A DNA stretch of 64,000 nucleotides from Streptomyces sp. NP160 (GTDB lineage Bacteria; Actinomycetota; Actinomycetes; Actinomycetales; Quadrisphaeraceae): contig NZ_VDMJ01000003.1 in the NCBI RefSeq assembly GCF_006335115.1, positions 124,001 through 188,000 of the forward strand, written 5' to 3'. The notes beneath the pieces were generated by a model, which was given only the letters and a program-made list of their open reading frames with translations, did no database searches and was not told the origin of the DNA. A program made the translations under genes and the position numbers. Shown here in pieces: positions 15,010-24,350 of this stretch (position 1 is its first letter; every line of letters begins with the position of its first letter).

Positions 15010-16041
15010 TCAGCCGATGCCGGCGTAGGAGTGGTTGCCGGGGAAGAAGACGTTGACCACGCCGTAGTTGATCATCAGGCAGGCGAAGCCGGCCATGGAC
15101 AGGTACGCCGCGCGGCGCCCGTTCCAGCCACCGGTGGCCCGGGCGTGCAGGTAGGCGGCGTAGACCACCCAGATGATGAAGGTCCACACCTCCTTGGGGT
15201 CCCAGTTCCAGTACCGGCCCCAGGCGACCTCGGCCCAGATCGCGCCCGCCACCAGCGTGAACGCCCACAGCGGGAACGAGATGGCGATGAGGCGGTAGGA
15301 CAGCTTCTCCAGGTCGGCGGCGCTGGGGAGCGCCTCCATGAAGCGGCCGGCACCCAGGGTGGCGCCGGCGGCGCGCTGCGCCTCGCGGCGCTCCTGCACC
15401 AGCTGCAGCACGGTGGTGGAGAACGCCAGCACGAACAGCGCCGAGCTCACGAACGCCACCGACACGTGGATGATCAGCCAGTAGCTCTGCAGCGCCGGCA
15501 CCAGCGGCGCGGAGTCGGTGTACAGGACGGCGACGGCGAGGCCCAGGCTCAGCAGCACGGGGGCCAGCACGAACGTCGACAGCCAGCGCACGTCGCGCCG
15601 CGTGAGCACCAGCAGGTAGACGAGGACGACGACGGAGGTGCCCGTCACGGAGAACTCGTACATGTTGCCCCAGGGCGCCCGGTGCGCCGAGAGACCGCGG
15701 GTGACCACGCCGCCGAGGTGCAGCAGCAGCGCCAGCACCGTCAGCGAGGTGGCGATGCCGGCCGCCTTGCGGGGGGCGCCGTCCTCGGCGAGGGGCACCG
15801 GCTCCTCCGTGGCGGAGGTGCGCACCACCGGACCGGCAGCACCGGCCCCGACGACCGCCGGCTGGCGCGACGCCGCCTGCAGCGCCTCCCTGCCCTGCTG
15901 CTTGCGGCGGTTCCTCGCCGTGGCGCGCTCGCCGAGGCCGGCGAGGTCCATGGCGCTGGCGCCGAGGGCCAGGGTGTACACGGCCATGGCCGAGTAGACG
16001 AGGGAGTTGCTGGCCGAGGCCAGGGTCTCGTCGACGCTCAC
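15010..16041 (-). CDS. ccsB: Cytochrome c biogenesis protein CcsB (CcsA/ResC type haem handler)
   Basis: The 343-residue polytopic protein has about eight transmembrane helices and the Trp-rich haem-binding WWD motif WGRYWNWDPKE near residue 275. Conserved His residues lie in flanking helices (LHLGGV, LIIHVS). A charged cytoplasmic loop follows the first helix. With ResB it forms the System II haem lyase, which exports haem and attaches it to the CXXCH motif of apocytochrome c outside the membrane. The GTG start overlaps the resB stop (GTGA). It is the last gene of the five-gene operon ending at the terminator at 14956-14993. Confidence 0.93.
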   Translation of the reverse strand: MSVDETLASASNSLVYSAMAVYTLALGASAMDLAGLGERATARNRRKQQGREALQAASRQPAVVGAGAAGPVVRTSATEEPVPLAEDGAPRKAAGIATSLTVLALLLHLGGVVTRGLSAHRAPWGNMYEFSVTGTSVVVLVYLLVLTRRDVRWLSTFVLAPVLLSLGLAVAVLYTDSAPLVPALQSYWLIIHVSVAFVSSALFVLAFSTTVLQLVQERREAQRAAGATLGAGRFMEALPSAADLEKLSYRLIAISFPLWAFTLVAGAIWAEVAWGRYWNWDPKEVWTFIIWVVYAAYLHARATGGWNGRRAAYLSMAGFACLMINYGVVNVFFPGNHSYAGIG

Positions 16042-17702
16042 GGCTCCTCCTGTCGCGGGGGCTTGTCGGACGGGGTCTGGTCAGTGTCTCGGGCGGGCAG
16101 GCGCGCGAGCACGGCGGACAGGACCGCGTCGGCCTCCGCGGCCAGGCCGTGGTCCTCGCTGCGCGCCAGGGCGCCGACCTCGAGCAGCGTCCGGCCCTGC
16201 GCGGCGTCACCGGTGGCGGGTGCTGCCCGCACCCACAGGCGGCGCCGCGGCACGAACAGCGAGGCGGTGAGCCCGGCGATCGCCAGCAGGGAGAAGACGA
16301 GGGCGGCGGCGCGGGCCGGGTCGTGCCGGACGGTGAACCCGGCGTACCTGTCGACGCGGTCGAACGTCACCGACCCGAGGCCGTTCGGCAGCTCGTAGGT
16401 CTGGCCCGGGGTCATGGCGAAGCGCAGCGGCTGCCCGTCGGGGCTGGTCACGCGCTCCATGCGCGAGGTGTCGAGCTCGTAGACGTTCTGCGGCACGCCG
16501 TCGTCGATGCCGAGGTCGCCGGTGTAGGCGAACAGCAGCAGCTCGGGGTTCTCGAGGTCGGGGAAGGTCGAGACCGGCACGCCCTCGGAGTCCGGCGAGG
16601 CCGTCGGGAGGAACAGCCCCTGCAGGCCCAGGTCGCCGTAGCTGCCGGCCGCGGGGACCTTCACCACGCCCGTGGAGGTGTAGTTGGCGTCCTGGACGAG
16701 GAAGGGGGTGCCCTGGTCGAAGACGACGTTCCCCGCGGCGTCGCGCACCGTGATGACCGGGGCGTACCCGTTGCCGGCCAGGTAGACCGACGCGCCGCCG
16801 GCGCGCAGCGGCTCGTTGACCCTGATCTGCTGCCGCCGCGGCGCGTCACCGGGAGCGTCCGTGACCGTGACGTCGGCGGAGAAGCTGCGCGGGGCGCCGA
16901 ACTGGTTCCCGGTGGAGTCCCTGTCGAAGGCGACGTGCAGCGCGTCGAGGGTGAAGGCGAACGGGGGCAGCGAGGCGCCGTCCACCAGCGCGCCCGGGTC
17001 CCAGCTGTCGTAGGACGCCTGGGAGTTGGCGTAGGCGTCGCCCTGCTCGACGATCACCTGCGCCCGGTAGCCCCACAGCCCGCCGACGGCGATGGCGATG
17101 AGCACGCCGACCAGCGCCAGGTGGAAGAGCAGGTTGCCGGTCTCGCGCAGCTCCCCGCGCTGGCCCGCCAGCGAGGCGCCTCGTCGGTCGTCCTCGACGT
17201 CCGCGGTGCGGTAGCGGCGTCCCCGGAGCACCTCCTGCGCGGCGCGCAGGACGTCCGCGGGTGCGGCGTCGACCTCGACCGCGCGGTGCTCGGGCAGCCG
17301 GGACAGGCGCGCCGGCGTGCGCGGCGGGGCCTGGCGCAGGTTGGCGAGGTGCACCCTCGTCCGCGGGAGCACGCAGCCGACCAGGCTGATGAACAGCAGC
17401 AGGTACACCGCGGAGAACCACGGCGAGGAGTAGACGTCGAAGAGGCTGACCCGGTTGAGCCACGGCGCGAGGTCGGGGTGGTCCTGGTAGTACTGCGCCA
17501 CGGCGACCTGGTCGATGTTGCGCTGGGGGAAGAGCGACCCCGGCACCGCCAGGACGGCGAGCAGCATGAGCAGGAGCAGCGCGGTGCGCATGCTCGTCAG
17601 CTGGCGCCAGGTCCAGCGCAGCCACCCGACCAGGCCCAGCCCGACGGGCCGCGGGTCCGACGGCGGCTCGGCGGAGGTGCGCCGCTCCTCGACGGTCGTC
17701 AC
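16038..17702 (-). CDS. resB: Cytochrome c biogenesis protein ResB (Ccs1)
   Basis: This 554-residue membrane protein has two N-terminal helices near the start (with MRTALLLLMLLAVLAVPGSL and FPQR), a third after LYLLLFISLVGCVLPR-type sequence, a large extracytoplasmic domain and a final helix near residue 460 (AALVFSLLAIAGLTASLFV). This is the usual Ccs1/ResB plan. It partners CcsB in the System II haem lyase. The stop overlaps ccsB by four bases and ccdA ends 16 bases upstream, so expression is coordinated. Start ATG 17702 fits the conserved first block. Confidence 0.93.
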   Translation of the reverse strand: MTTVEERRTSAEPPSDPRPVGLGLVGWLRWTWRQLTSMRTALLLLMLLAVLAVPGSLFPQRNIDQVAVAQYYQDHPDLAPWLNRVSLFDVYSSPWFSAVYLLLFISLVGCVLPRTRVHLANLRQAPPRTPARLSRLPEHRAVEVDAAPADVLRAAQEVLRGRRYRTADVEDDRRGASLAGQRGELRETGNLLFHLALVGVLIAIAVGGLWGYRAQVIVEQGDAYANSQASYDSWDPGALVDGASLPPFAFTLDALHVAFDRDSTGNQFGAPRSFSADVTVTDAPGDAPRRQQIRVNEPLRAGGASVYLAGNGYAPVITVRDAAGNVVFDQGTPFLVQDANYTSTGVVKVPAAGSYGDLGLQGLFLPTASPDSEGVPVSTFPDLENPELLLFAYTGDLGIDDGVPQNVYELDTSRMERVTSPDGQPLRFAMTPGQTYELPNGLGSVTFDRVDRYAGFTVRHDPARAAALVFSLLAIAGLTASLFVPRRRLWVRAAPATGDAAQGRTLLEVGALARSEDHGLAAEADAVLSAVLARLPARDTDQTPSDKPPRQEEP

Positions 17703-17718
17703 GGGCGTGCTCCCTCCA

Positions 17719-18471
17719 TCAGACGACGGTCTCCCAGCCGGCGATGCTGCCCTGCAGCGCGCCGATCCACTGGCCCCACAGGCCGGTGACCAGCAGCACC
17801 CCGACCACGACGAGGGCCGCCCCGCCGGTGCGCGCGATGACGAGCCGGCGGCGCCGCAGCCAGTCGAGCGCGCGGGCCGAGCGGCCCAGGCCGAGCGCGA
17901 CGAGCACGAACGGCAGCCCGAGCCCCAAGCAGTAGGCGATCGTCAGCAGCACCCCGCGCGAGGCGGTGCCGGAGTTCGTGGCCAGGGTCAGCACGACGGC
18001 GAGCGTCGGGCCGATGCACGGCGTCCAGCCCAGCCCGAAGGTCGCACCGAGCAGCGGTGCGCCGACGAGGCCCGCGGCGGGCCGCCAGCGGACCTTCGCC
18101 TCGCCGCGCAGGCCGGGCACCAGCCCGAGGAAGGCCAGGCCCATGAGCACGACGACCACGCCCATCCACCGGGTCAGCTCCAGCTGGTTCCCCACGAGGA
18201 AGGCACCCAGCGCCCCGAAGGCCGCTCCGGCGGCCACGAAGACCGCAGAGAACCCGAGCACGAACAGCACCGCGCCGAGCAGCAGCCGACCGCGGCGCTG
18301 GCGCTCGAGGTCGACGCCGGTCAGGCCCGTCACGTACCCCAGGTAGCCGGGCACCAGCGGCAGCACGCACGGCGAGGCGAAGCTCACCAGCCCGGCGACC
18401 GCGGCGACGAGAGCGGCGAGCAGCAGCGGGCCGCCCCCGGCGACGCCCTGGAACAGCTCGGCCAGGCTCAC
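17719..18471 (-). CDS. ccdA: Thiol-disulfide transporter CcdA (DsbD-like)
   Basis: The 250-residue protein has six or so transmembrane segments and two conserved membrane Cys motifs: FASPCVLPLVPGYLGYVTG (Cys35) and GWTPCIGPTLA about 115 residues later. These Cys pairs carry reducing power from cytoplasmic thioredoxin to extracytoplasmic ResA, which keeps apocytochrome c reduced. GTG 18471 overlaps the resA stop as GTGA. It is upstream of resB in the same operon. Confidence 0.93.
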   Translation of the reverse strand: MSLAELFQGVAGGGPLLLAALVAAVAGLVSFASPCVLPLVPGYLGYVTGLTGVDLERQRRGRLLLGAVLFVLGFSAVFVAAGAAFGALGAFLVGNQLELTRWMGVVVVLMGLAFLGLVPGLRGEAKVRWRPAAGLVGAPLLGATFGLGWTPCIGPTLAVVLTLATNSGTASRGVLLTIAYCLGLGLPFVLVALGLGRSARALDWLRRRRLVIARTGGAALVVVGVLLVTGLWGQWIGALQGSIAGWETVV

Positions 18472-19097
18472 GCGCTGGTCCCCGCACTCGTGGTGCCACC
18501 GCTGTCGGCGCGGCCGCTCTTCACGTCCTCGATGACGCCGCGCAGCACGCTCTCCTCGACCCTGCCCACGACGCACGCGGCCGGACGGCCCTCGACGTCG
18601 AGGACGACGGTGGAGGGCACGGCGGTCGGCGGGATCGTCCCGCGCAGCGCGAGCAGACCCTGCCCCGACCCCTTGTCGAGGATGCTCGGGTAGGGGATCT
18701 CGAACTGCTTCTCGAAGGTCTGCGCCTGGGCCTGCCCGTCGCGGGTGTTGAGGCCCAGGAAGCGCACGTCGGGGTTGTCGTCCGCCACGGCGGCGAGGTG
18801 GGGAGCCTCGACCCGGCACGGCGCGCAGGCGGCGTACCAGACGTTGATCACCACGACCTGGCCCCGCCAGGCGGCGACGTCAGCGGTGTCGCCCTCCGTC
18901 GTGGTCCCGGACAGGACCACCGGCTGGCCCCGCTCCACCACCGGCAGGATGGTCAGGTCGCCGTTGCCGGAGACGTAGCCCTGCTGGTTGCCCGTGTCCG
19001 AGACGGTGTTCCCCAGACCGTCGCACGCCGCGAGCGCGGCGGCGGCCGGCACGGCGAACGCCCCGGCCAGCAGCGTCCGCCGCGAGACGCCGCTCAC
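18468..19097 (-). CDS. resA: ResA/TlpA-type thioredoxin lipoprotein
   Basis: This 209-residue protein starts with a twin-arginine-like SRRTLLAG followed by a hydrophobic stretch and the lipobox ALAAC (Cys25), so it is probably an exported lipoprotein, possibly via Tat. The thioredoxin domain has VVVINVWYAACAPCRVEAP with active-site Cys91 and Cys94 (CAPC). It should reduce the CXXCH cysteines of apocytochrome c with electrons from CcdA. The GTG at 19097 overlaps the phosphatase stop, and its own stop overlaps ccdA, giving a continuous translational coupling chain. Confidence 0.9.
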   Translation of the reverse strand: MSGVSRRTLLAGAFAVPAAAALAACDGLGNTVSDTGNQQGYVSGNGDLTILPVVERGQPVVLSGTTTEGDTADVAAWRGQVVVINVWYAACAPCRVEAPHLAAVADDNPDVRFLGLNTRDGQAQAQTFEKQFEIPYPSILDKGSGQGLLALRGTIPPTAVPSTVVLDVEGRPAACVVGRVEESVLRGVIEDVKSGRADSGGTTSAGTSA

Positions 19098-19741
19098 GCC
19101 GCACCCGCCGTGTCGACGGCGCCCGGCAGCAGCGAGGCGGCGGGCTCGCGGTAGTCCACCCCCACCAGCGCCGTGCCGTCGAAGCGCAGGGTGGTGAGGC
19201 TGGCCAGGGTGCACTCGCGCTTGCGGGGGTCGTGCCAGAGGCGGCGGCCCTCGGCGCGGCGGCGGGCGGAGTAGATGGGCAGCTGGTGGGACACGAGCAC
19301 GCATCCGTGACCGGCGTTGCGGGCAGCCGCCTCGCGGGCCACGGCGAGCACGCGCTCGGCCTGCTCGGCGTACGGCTCGCCCCAGGAGGGGCGCAGCGGG
19401 TTGCGGAGCACCCACCAGTGGCGCGGCCGGGTCAGGGCGCCGTCCCCGACGCCGAAGGTGAGGCCCTCGAAGTGGTTGGCTGCCTCGATGAGCCGATCGT
19501 CGGTGCCGACGGGCAGGCCGAAGGCCTCGCCGATCGGCGCGGCCGTCTCCTGGGCGCGCTGCAGCGGGGAGGCGACGACCTCGACGACGTCGGCCTGCTC
19601 GTCCGCGAGGGTCTTCGCGACGAGGGCGGCCATGGCCTGGCCCCGCTCGGAGAGGCGGTAGCCCGGGAGCCGGCCGTAGAGCACGCGCTGGGGGTTGTGG
19701 ACCTCCCCGTGGCGCAGCAGGTGGACGGCGGTCAGGGCCAT
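19094..19741 (-). CDS. Histidine phosphatase (phosphoglycerate mutase-like)
   Basis: This 215-residue enzyme has the LLRHGEVHNP motif containing the phospho-accepting His and Arg, a conserved SPLQRAQETA block, and VLVSHQLPI with the second catalytic His. The same gene order (phosphatase before resA) is known in Mycobacterium (Rv0525 to Rv0529). A link to cytochrome c maturation is only suggested by context; the substrate is unknown and it need not be a true phosphoglycerate mutase. ATG 19741 begins exactly at the conserved N-terminus. Confidence 0.85.
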   Translation of the reverse strand: MALTAVHLLRHGEVHNPQRVLYGRLPGYRLSERGQAMAALVAKTLADEQADVVEVVASPLQRAQETAAPIGEAFGLPVGTDDRLIEAANHFEGLTFGVGDGALTRPRHWWVLRNPLRPSWGEPYAEQAERVLAVAREAAARNAGHGCVLVSHQLPIYSARRRAEGRRLWHDPRKRECTLASLTTLRFDGTALVGVDYREPAASLLPGAVDTAGAA

Positions 19742-19830
19742 GCGAGAAGCATCCCATCCGCACCTGGGTGCCGGGGCACGCGCGCCCGGCACCTGCGCGC
19801 GACGTCACACGCCGCCCGCGGCGCGGGGCG

Positions 19831-20748
19831 TCAGGGCTGGATGCTGACGACGCCGAGGTCGCGCGTGGACGCCAGCGCGCCGCGCACGCCCTCGCCGCTG
19901 TAGCTGCCGGAGACGGGCGCGACGTCGGTGTAGTCGCGGCCCACGGCGATGGTCAGGTGCCCGGCTCCGGCGCGCTTGTCGTTGCACGGGTCGAAGGCCA
20001 CGGCCACGGCACCCGGCTGTCCGTCGACCAGGCCGGGGACGACGACGTCCACCCAGGCGTGGGTGCCGCCCTGCCCGATGAGGTGCCCCGAGACGTACCG
20101 GGTGGGGATCCCCAGGTGGCGCATCACTGCGATCATGACGTGCGCGTAGTCCTGGCAGACGCCCACGCCGCCGGCGAGCGCCTGCGCGGCGGTGGTGCGC
20201 GTCGTCGTCGTCCCGAAGCGGTAGGTGAAGGCGGCGTGCACGGCGGAGCAGACGCGCTCGGCGGTCTCGAGGGGGTTCTCGGGGCGGCGCAGGGACTCGG
20301 CCAGCTCGACGACGGCGGCGTCCGGGGTGGTCAGCGCCGTGGGGGTGAGCAGGCGCGGGTCGCGCAGGGCGGTGCGGGGCACCGCGGCGTGGGCCTCGTG
20401 GGCGGCGGTGGGGACGACGCGCTCCAGCACGGCGGCCAGGCGGAACTCCACGTGGTCGGCCACGCGGTCGGCGCGGACGCGGGTGACGGTGTTGCCGAAG
20501 GCGTCCCGGCGGTCGGTGCGGCGCACGGCGCCGTCCTCGAGCCCCGTGACGGTCAGGCTGGCCAGGCGGCGGTGCACGTCGCCGTGGACGGCCGGCGGCA
20601 GCACCACCAGGCGCTGGCGCAGGTCGGTGACGGGCGCGTCGTAGGTGTACCGGAAGGTCTGCTCCAGGCGGTACGTGACCCGGGAAGCGGCGTCGAGCTC
20701 CGCCGTCTGCGCGATGAGCAGCGGGGCGGACAGCGCGTCGAGCATCAC
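19831..20748 (-). CDS. Transglutaminase-like cysteine protease family protein
   Basis: This 305-residue cytoplasmic protein has an N-terminal beta-rich bacterial transglutaminase-like region (YRLEQTFRYTYDAPVTDLRQ) and a core domain with the catalytic triad: Cys198 in GVGVCQDYAH, His230 in GGTHAWVDV and Asp253 in AFDPCND. Proteins of this kind probably act as peptidases or amidases rather than cross-linkers. GTG 20748 and ATG 20745 are adjacent possible starts. An AGGGG lies upstream, otherwise the ribosome-binding site is weak. It stands between the cytochrome c operon and hemL, all on the same strand, but a hairpin separates it from hemL. Confidence 0.82.
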   Translation of the reverse strand: MMLDALSAPLLIAQTAELDAASRVTYRLEQTFRYTYDAPVTDLRQRLVVLPPAVHGDVHRRLASLTVTGLEDGAVRRTDRRDAFGNTVTRVRADRVADHVEFRLAAVLERVVPTAAHEAHAAVPRTALRDPRLLTPTALTTPDAAVVELAESLRRPENPLETAERVCSAVHAAFTYRFGTTTTRTTAAQALAGGVGVCQDYAHVMIAVMRHLGIPTRYVSGHLIGQGGTHAWVDVVVPGLVDGQPGAVAVAFDPCNDKRAGAGHLTIAVGRDYTDVAPVSGSYSGEGVRGALASTRDLGVVSIQP

Positions 20749-20880
20749 AGGAGGACCCCTTCAGCAGGGCCTCGCACCACGACCTTCGCCGCCATGCACG
20801 GAGCCTGCACGTCTCGCGTTTCCACGGTGTTGCGCCGGTGTGGCGCTGGTGTGGTGATCGGCGGACCAGGCCCGTTCCTT

Positions 20881-20917
20881 GAGCCGTCCGGGTGACCCGA
20901 GGGCCACCCGACGGCTC
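20881..20917 (-). terminator. Hairpin terminator after hemL
   Basis: GAGCCGTCCGGGTG (20881-20894) pairs with 20905-20917 with one bulged C and a ten-base loop. It begins four bases beyond the hemL stop on the minus strand. Confidence 0.65.
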
Positions 20918-20921
20918 CTGC

Positions 20922-22289
20922 CTACCCGCGCTGGGCCGCTGCCGCAGCCCGAGCAGCGCCCGGCAGCGCCTCCAGGACGACGCCGACCGCGTCGTCGTCG
21001 TGGGAGGCCGAGACGAACCAGGACTCGTAGCAGGACGGCGGCAGGTGCACCCCGGCGTCGAGCATCGCGTGGAAGAACGCGGCGAAGGCACCCGCGTCCT
21101 GGGTGCGGGCGGTGTCGTAGTCGACCACGTCGACGTCGGTGAAGAAGACGCTGAACATGCTGCCCGCCACGCCCAGGGTGTGCGGGACGCCCTCGGCGGC
21201 CAGCGCCGCGGAGGCGGCGTCGCGGACGGTCGCGGCGACGGCGTCGACGCGCTCGTAGACCTCGGGCGTGCAGTGCTGCAGCGTGGCCAGGCCCGCGGCG
21301 GAGGCGACGGGGTTCCCCGACAGCGTGCCCGCCTGGTAGACGGGCCCGGCGGGTGCCAGGTGGGCCATGACGTCGGCGCGGCCGCCGAACGCCGCCACCG
21401 GGAAGCCGCCGCCCATCACCTTGCCGAAGGTGAACAGGTCCGGGGCGAGGGGCTGCTCCCCCGCGCCGTCGCCGAGGTCCACGCCCTGGCGGCCCTCCAG
21501 GCCGAACCAGCCGGCGCGCGAGAGGCGGAAGCCGGTCATGACCTCGTCGCTGATGAGCAGCGCACCGGCCCTGCGGGTCTCGCGCAGCAGCGCCGCCGTC
21601 CACCCCGGCGCGGGCGGCACCACGCCCATGTTGCCGGCGGCGGCCTCGGTGATGACGCACGCGATGCGGCTGCCGTGGGCGGCGAAGGCCTGCTCCAGGG
21701 CAGGGACGTCGTTGAAGGGCAGCACCAGGGTCTCGGCGGCGCTCTCCGGGGTCACGCCGGGGGTGTCCGGCAGGGCGAAGGTGGCCAGGCCGGACCCGGC
21801 GGAGGCGAGGAGGGCGTCGACGTGGCCGTGGTAGCAGCCGGCGAACTTCACCACCACGGGCCGGCCGGTGAAGCCGCGGGCGAGGCGGATGGCGCTCATC
21901 GTGGCCTCGGTGCCGGAGCTGACCAGGCGCACCTTCTCGAGCGGCTCGACGCGGGAGACCAGCTCCTCCGCGAGCAGCACCTCGCCCTCGCTGGGCGTGC
22001 CGAAGCTGAAGCCCTTCGCGGCGGCGGCCACCACGGCCTCGCGGACGGCGGGGTGGCCGTGGCCCAGGATCATCGGGCCCCAGGAGCCGATGAGGTCCAC
22101 GCGGCGCACGCCGTCGGCGTCGGTGAGCCACGGGCCGCTCGCCGAGGCGGTGAAGCGCGGGGTGCCGCCCACCGCGCGGAAGGCGCGCACCGGGGAGTTG
22201 ACGCCGCCGGGCAGCACCGCGCTCGCGCGCTCGAACAGGGCCTGCGACGCGGGGGCGGGCGTGGTGCCGGTCGGGGTGGTGGTGCTCAC
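20922..22289 (-). CDS. hemL: Glutamate-1-semialdehyde 2,1-aminomutase HemL
   Basis: This 455-residue fold-type I PLP enzyme has the cofactor Lys290 in [19 protein letters not shown], the [11 protein letters not shown] Asp that contacts the pyridine nitrogen, and [15 protein letters not shown]. It converts glutamate-1-semialdehyde to 5-aminolevulinate, the second step of the C5 route started by HemA in this window. GTG 22289 precedes a Ser/Thr/Pro-rich N-terminal leader of about 14 residues before the conserved [22 protein letters not shown] part. Its location beside the phosphatase and System II genes resembles the Mycobacterium order. Confidence 0.95.
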   Translation of the reverse strand: MSTTTPTGTTPAPASQALFERASAVLPGGVNSPVRAFRAVGGTPRFTASASGPWLTDADGVRRVDLIGSWGPMILGHGHPAVREAVVAAAAKGFSFGTPSEGEVLLAEELVSRVEPLEKVRLVSSGTEATMSAIRLARGFTGRPVVVKFAGCYHGHVDALLASAGSGLATFALPDTPGVTPESAAETLVLPFNDVPALEQAFAAHGSRIACVITEAAAGNMGVVPPAPGWTAALLRETRRAGALLISDEVMTGFRLSRAGWFGLEGRQGVDLGDGAGEQPLAPDLFTFGKVMGGGFPVAAFGGRADVMAHLAPAGPVYQAGTLSGNPVASAAGLATLQHCTPEVYERVDAVAATVRDAASAALAAEGVPHTLGVAGSMFSVFFTDVDVVDYDTARTQDAGAFAAFFHAMLDAGVHLPPSCYESWFVSASHDDDAVGVVLEALPGAARAAAAAQRG

Positions 22290-22331
22290 GCGACCATCCT
22301 CCCCGCGGCGGGCCGCGGGGACGAGCGGGCC

Positions 22332-22337
22332 TAGCGT
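22332..22337 (+). promoter_or_regulatory. -10 element for a leaderless membrane-protein gene
   Basis: TAGCGT is six bases upstream of GTG 22344, in the 54-base gap divergent from hemL. Confidence 0.5.
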
Positions 22338-22343
22338 GCGGGT

Positions 22344-23090
22344 GTGACCGACGGCGCGCTCGACGGGCTCGGCGGCCTGCTGCTGGCCGCCCTGGGCCTG
22401 GGGGTGGCGGGGCTCGACCCGACCGGTGCGCTGCTGGCCGCGGCCGCGCTCGCCGCGGGGGCCCGCCCCCGCGCGGTGCTGGTCTTCGGCGTCTCGGTGC
22501 TGGTGCTCACGGCCGCGCTGGGCGCGGTGCTCTCGCTGACCGCCGGCGCCTCGCTGAGCGGGGTCGACTGGGCCGGCTCGCTGCCGGGCGGGCCCGTCAC
22601 CGCCGCGCTGGAGGCGCTGGCGGGCCTGCTGGCCCTGGCGTGGGCCGCGGCGCGGCTGCGCCGCCGGGGGGCCCCGGCGCGCGAGGAGGCGGCGGCGGAG
22701 GCGAGCCGGCGCGGCGGCGCGCGCCTGGCCAGCGGGGCCGGGATGGTCGGTGCCGCGGTGCTCTTCACGGGCGGGGCGGTGCTGGACCCCTCCTTCGTCG
22801 GCCTCGTGGTGCTGGCCGGGCGCGGGGAGCCCCTCGGCCAGGTGGTGGCGGCGCACACCACCTGGTCGGTGGTCAGCCAGGCGCCGCTGCTGCTGCTGCT
22901 CCTGGTGGCCGTGGCACGCGGGGGCCACGAGCGGGCGGCGGCGCTGTTCGCCCGCTGGTGGGCGCGGGTCCGCCCGCTGGTGCGGCACCTCGTCACCGCC
23001 GCGCTGGCGCTCCTCGGGGCCGGGCTGCTGGTGGACGCCGGCTGGTACGCCACCACGGGCGGCTTCCTCGTGCTCGATCCCGGTCCCTGA
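22344..23090 (+). CDS. Polytopic membrane protein of unknown function (LysE/GAP-like?)
   Basis: This 248-residue, very Ala/Leu-rich protein has about six hydrophobic segments. The second contains [20 protein letters not shown] and the charged loop in the middle is rich in Arg and Glu. The general layout (three helices, charged loop, three helices) and the Asp-Pro in an early helix are reminiscent of GAP/LysE-type small exporters, but similarity is weak and I do not assign a substrate. It lies 51 bases upstream of the iron-exporter gene on the same strand, so they may be cotranscribed. Confidence 0.5.
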   Translation: MTDGALDGLGGLLLAALGLGVAGLDPTGALLAAAALAAGARPRAVLVFGVSVLVLTAALGAVLSLTAGASLSGVDWAGSLPGGPVTAALEALAGLLALAWAAARLRRRGAPAREEAAAEASRRGGARLASGAGMVGAAVLFTGGAVLDPSFVGLVVLAGRGEPLGQVVAAHTTWSVVSQAPLLLLLLVAVARGGHERAAALFARWWARVRPLVRHLVTAALALLGAGLLVDAGWYATTGGFLVLDPGP

Positions 23091-23141
23091 CCGCTCCGGC
23101 ACGGCGCCGCCTGCGCGCGCGGGGCGCCCGGCGCGACCATC

Positions 23142-24290
23142 ATGAGCGCCGTGCCCGGCACCTCCGCCCCGACCTCGTCGCGCGACGTCCGGCGCTGGCG
23201 CCGCCTGCTCGCCGACGAGCAGTACGAGGCCACCGTCTACCGGCGGCTGGCGCAGCGCCGCGGCGGCGAGGAGCGCGAGGTGCTGCTCGCGCTGGCCGAG
23301 GCCGAGGGCCGCCACGCCGCGCACTGGGCGGCGCTCATCGAGCAGAGCACCGGGGCGCCTCCCCGGCCCGGTCGCCCGAGCACCGGGCTGCGCCTCCTGG
23401 CGCTGCTGGCCCAGCGGTTCGGGTCGGTGTTCGTGCTGGCGCTGGCCCAGCAGGCGGAGGGCCGGTCCAGCTACGGCAGCGAGCCGCACGCCACCGCCGC
23501 GATGGCGGCGGACGAGCAGGTGCACGGCGAGGTGGTGCGCGGCCTGGCGGCGCGCGGGCGGGCCCGGGTGTCGGGCACGTTCCGCGCCGCGGTCTTCGGC
23601 GCCAACGACGGGCTGGTCTCCAACCTCGCGCTGGTCCTGGGCGTGGCCGGTGCCGGCACCAGCACCCGGGTGGTCCTGCTGACGGGCGTCTCGGGGCTGC
23701 TCGCCGGCGCGCTGTCCATGGCCGCCGGCGAGTACGTCTCGGTGCGGTCCCAGCGCGAGCTCATCGCCGCCTCGGCCCCCGCGCCGCACTCGCCGCAGGT
23801 GGTGGGCGCGCTGGACGTCGACGCCAACGAGCTCGCCCTGGTGTACCGGGCCCGCGGCATGGCCGAGGCCGAGGCCGAGCAGCACGCGGCCGAGCAGCTC
23901 GCTGCGCTGCGGGGCGGCCGCACGGTCCAGGGGCGGGGCGCCGCGGCGCGACCGCTGTCGCCGTCGCCCGGCCTCGGCGTCCCGCAGGAGGACGACGACG
24001 GCGACGACGTGGTCGGGAGCGCCTGGGCCGCCGCGGGCTCGTCGTTCGCCTTCTTCGCCAGCGGCGCGCTCGTGCCCGTGCTGCCCTTCCTCGTGGGGCT
24101 GGAGGAGGGTGCTGCGCTGGTCACCGCGCTGGTGCTCGTGTCGCTGGCGCTGCTGACCACCGGCGCCGTGGTCGGCGTGCTGAGCGGCGGCCCGCTGCTG
24201 CCCCGGGGGCTGCGCCAGCTGGCCATCGGCCTGGGGGCCGCTGCGGTCACGTACCTGCTGGGGCTGCTCTTCGGGACCGCGGTCGGCTGA
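23142..24290 (+). CDS. Erythrin-VIT family iron/manganese exporter (MbfA-like)
   Basis: This 382-residue protein fuses two domains. Residues about 15-130 form a rubrerythrin/ferritin-like helical bundle with metal-ligand pairs ([31 protein letters not shown]). From about 145 a VIT1/CCC1 transporter domain follows, with [20 protein letters not shown] and [15 protein letters not shown]. The membrane part has five helices, with a charged cytoplasmic loop containing [15 protein letters not shown]. Relatives (MbfA) export iron and protect against hydrogen peroxide. No IdeR/DtxR box is visible upstream. Confidence 0.88.
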   Translation: MSAVPGTSAPTSSRDVRRWRRLLADEQYEATVYRRLAQRRGGEEREVLLALAEAEGRHAAHWAALIEQSTGAPPRPGRPSTGLRLLALLAQRFGSVFVLALAQQAEGRSSYGSEPHATAAMAADEQVHGEVVRGLAARGRARVSGTFRAAVFGANDGLVSNLALVLGVAGAGTSTRVVLLTGVSGLLAGALSMAAGEYVSVRSQRELIAASAPAPHSPQVVGALDVDANELALVYRARGMAEAEAEQHAAEQLAALRGGRTVQGRGAAARPLSPSPGLGVPQEDDDGDDVVGSAWAAAGSSFAFFASGALVPVLPFLVGLEEGAALVTALVLVSLALLTTGAVVGVLSGGPLLPRGLRQLAIGLGAAAVTYLLGLLFGTAVG

Positions 24291-24350
24291 CGGGCCGGGC
24301 CTGCGTCGCGCGCGGTCGGCGTCGCCGTCGTCAGCGGTGACCGCGGGCGG

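Noticed and set aside
20922-23885. hemL frame extended by more than 500 codons upstream
   Set aside because: The extension is antisense to the membrane and erythrin-VIT genes. HemL homology begins just after GTG 22289.
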